Source of the DNA: Steromphala cineraria
Lineage: Eukaryota; Mollusca; Gastropoda; Trochida; Trochidae
NCBI GenBank assembly: GCA_916613615.1
Contig: OU744735.1
Location: 51,538,082 to 51,602,081 of the forward strand
Direction of reading: 5' to 3'
Length of the DNA: 64,000 bases
Positions 62,551 through 64,000 of the stretch are shown piece by piece. The notes under the pieces were generated by a model. That model saw only the letters and a list, made by a program, of their open reading frames with translations, searched no databases and had not been told where the DNA came from. Numbering within the stretch: position 1 is the first letter of the stretch; the number at the start of each line of letters is the position of its first letter. A program made the position numbers and the translations under genes.

Positions 62551-64000
62551 ATCGTGTTTCACGTGGTTGACTCGCGTATCTGTTTTTATCATTTTTAGCA
62601 AACAAAAATATAAAGAAATCTGTAAAAGATACGGACTTAAGATACGTTTCATTGTTGTAGTGGTACATGGTTTTCTTCATTCATCGAAATACATGTACCT
62701 TGATACTGATAGATTTGGGGTTTATTTCTGGTTAATCAAAATACAATGTAGTTTATTAATTTGCTTTATCCTGAACCTTTTTCGTTCCTAGTAAGCATAT
62801 TATAACTATAGAAACACACAATTTTGATACGGAACACGTTTTAGGCATCACAAACAAGGAATAGCACTTCAATCGCGTTGAGAGCCCAGTTACTAAGCAG
62901 TAGGCCTATGTAATAACAGCTTACTAGTCCATTTTTACCTACTTGATTAAATGTTACGGCGTTTCTTGGATTAAGTTTTGACCTCTTGAATGTTTGTTGG
63001 CTAATCATGTGATTAAATAGGTTAATTACGATTATATGCTGATGACAGTCAACTTACACACTTATATTATATATTATGTTACTATATTATGAGAGTTACC
63101 AGTCGGTATATTGCGCTATAAGGGTTCTCTCGTTTTACCTTATATTCTATATGCTGTATATTATCACAGTATGAACAGGGGCAAAATTTCAATTTCATTT
63201 CGAAAAGTCACATGTCAATGACGATGCTTTAAAAGTTTCAGGATATCAACCGTCGACATGATAACATTTAGCCATGAAGAAGGTCACCTATCCATTTAAA
63301 ACCGTGCCTATTGTTACTTCACGAGACAGCTAATAACTGACTTAATGACCAAAACTCGTATCATCCCACCATCAACACCAAACATTTCATTATTTGTAAT
63401 GTGCTCGCCATATTCACTGTGTCCAAAAAATGTAAGAAAATATATTATGGATGGTCAACATTCTTATAGCTACCTACATAATAATTACATATGGCTTTGG
63501 AGAATGGACAAGTCCAGTATTCATCAGAAAGTTTTGTAATTCCTATATACGCTCCAACGAAAACACGTTTAAAAAGGTTTGAAAATGTGTGAATTCAAAT
63601 GTTCATTTATATGTCGACTGCACTTAACCTAACCTATTCTGTTTTCTTGTTATAATTCTTTTTATTGTAAAGAGGAATTTCTATAAGCGATTTCAAAATT
63701 GATCAAGATTGTAGAAAAATGCTTTTAACATTCACACATACATATGACATATAGCGATGCCTTTTTCTTATCATTCATAATTTTTATGAACTCAAACGTT
63801 TGAACCGTTGAGTTAGTTCTCTGTTAAAGTTGTTACGCTAAGTATTTCTATTTATCATTGTCAAACATCGTCATGGATGGAAAATACTTTTCGATCTTGG
63901 TTTTAGCTAGGGTTTCTACGGAATGCAAGCGTTGAAAGATGCCTAGCAGTTCTTTATAGATAGGTTTAGATTTCTGCTGTTTGAGATACAATGACAACCA
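62551..64000. other. Right-edge region, no gene seen
   Basis: A+T-rich sequence with no exon I can support. It may contain the promoter of the small minus-strand gene ending at 62550. Confidence 0.4.

Overview
This is an animal nuclear genome window, A+T-rich, with intron-split genes using GT-AG junctions. The gene set and repeats point to a mollusc, probably a gastropod or a close lophotrochozoan relative; this is inference. The clues are a complement C3-like protein with an anaphylatoxin domain, an IgGFc-binding-type membrane protein, a Meta-SINE-like tRNA-derived SINE, and several repeat types familiar from molluscan genomes. All exon limits were derived by hand from reading frame, splice dinucleotides and phase.

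Left part (1-28000), immune and cell-surface genes. A C3-like gene runs on the minus strand from a signal-peptide exon at 15038-15099 to the window edge. Twenty coding exons can be joined in frame to about 930 residues. They cover MG domains, an RKRR chain-processing site and a six-cysteine anaphylatoxin domain, and stop before the thioester domain, which lies off the edge. Next is a two-exon minus-strand gene for a secreted PAN/Apple-type protein, whose intron is filled by a 2.2 kb minisatellite. A fragment of a cysteine-rich mobile-element ORF, partly duplicated around a palindrome, separates it from a four-exon plus-strand gene for an IgGFc-binding-domain membrane protein with a mucin-like stalk.

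Middle (28000-47500). The region 29390-30881 holds what reads as a complete type I hammerhead ribozyme followed directly by a 1.4 kb repeat full of nuclear-receptor-like GACCT motifs. A second, shorter copy of that repeat lies at 46939-47497. Its homology appears to begin at about the predicted ribozyme cleavage site, suggesting a ribozyme-bounded element. SURF4 (minus) and TADA1 (plus) are complete and divergent, sharing a promoter of under 400 bp with an ETS-type site. TADA1 hosts a SINE split by a foldback transposon and ends in a tandem repeat whose first unit overlaps its stop codon.

Right part (47500-64000). Protein C10 (minus, C12orf57 family) and EIF3G (plus) form a second divergent pair, again with an ETS-type site. 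The pair is flanked by two inverted copies of a 363 bp transposon. Beyond EIF3G is a small, unrecognised minus-strand gene model of four short exons, then apparently gene-free DNA.

The housekeeping genes act in ER cargo export (SURF4), SAGA transcription co-activation (TADA1) and translation initiation (EIF3G). The left cluster is extracellular and probably immune. Apart from proximity, nothing suggests the two sets work together.
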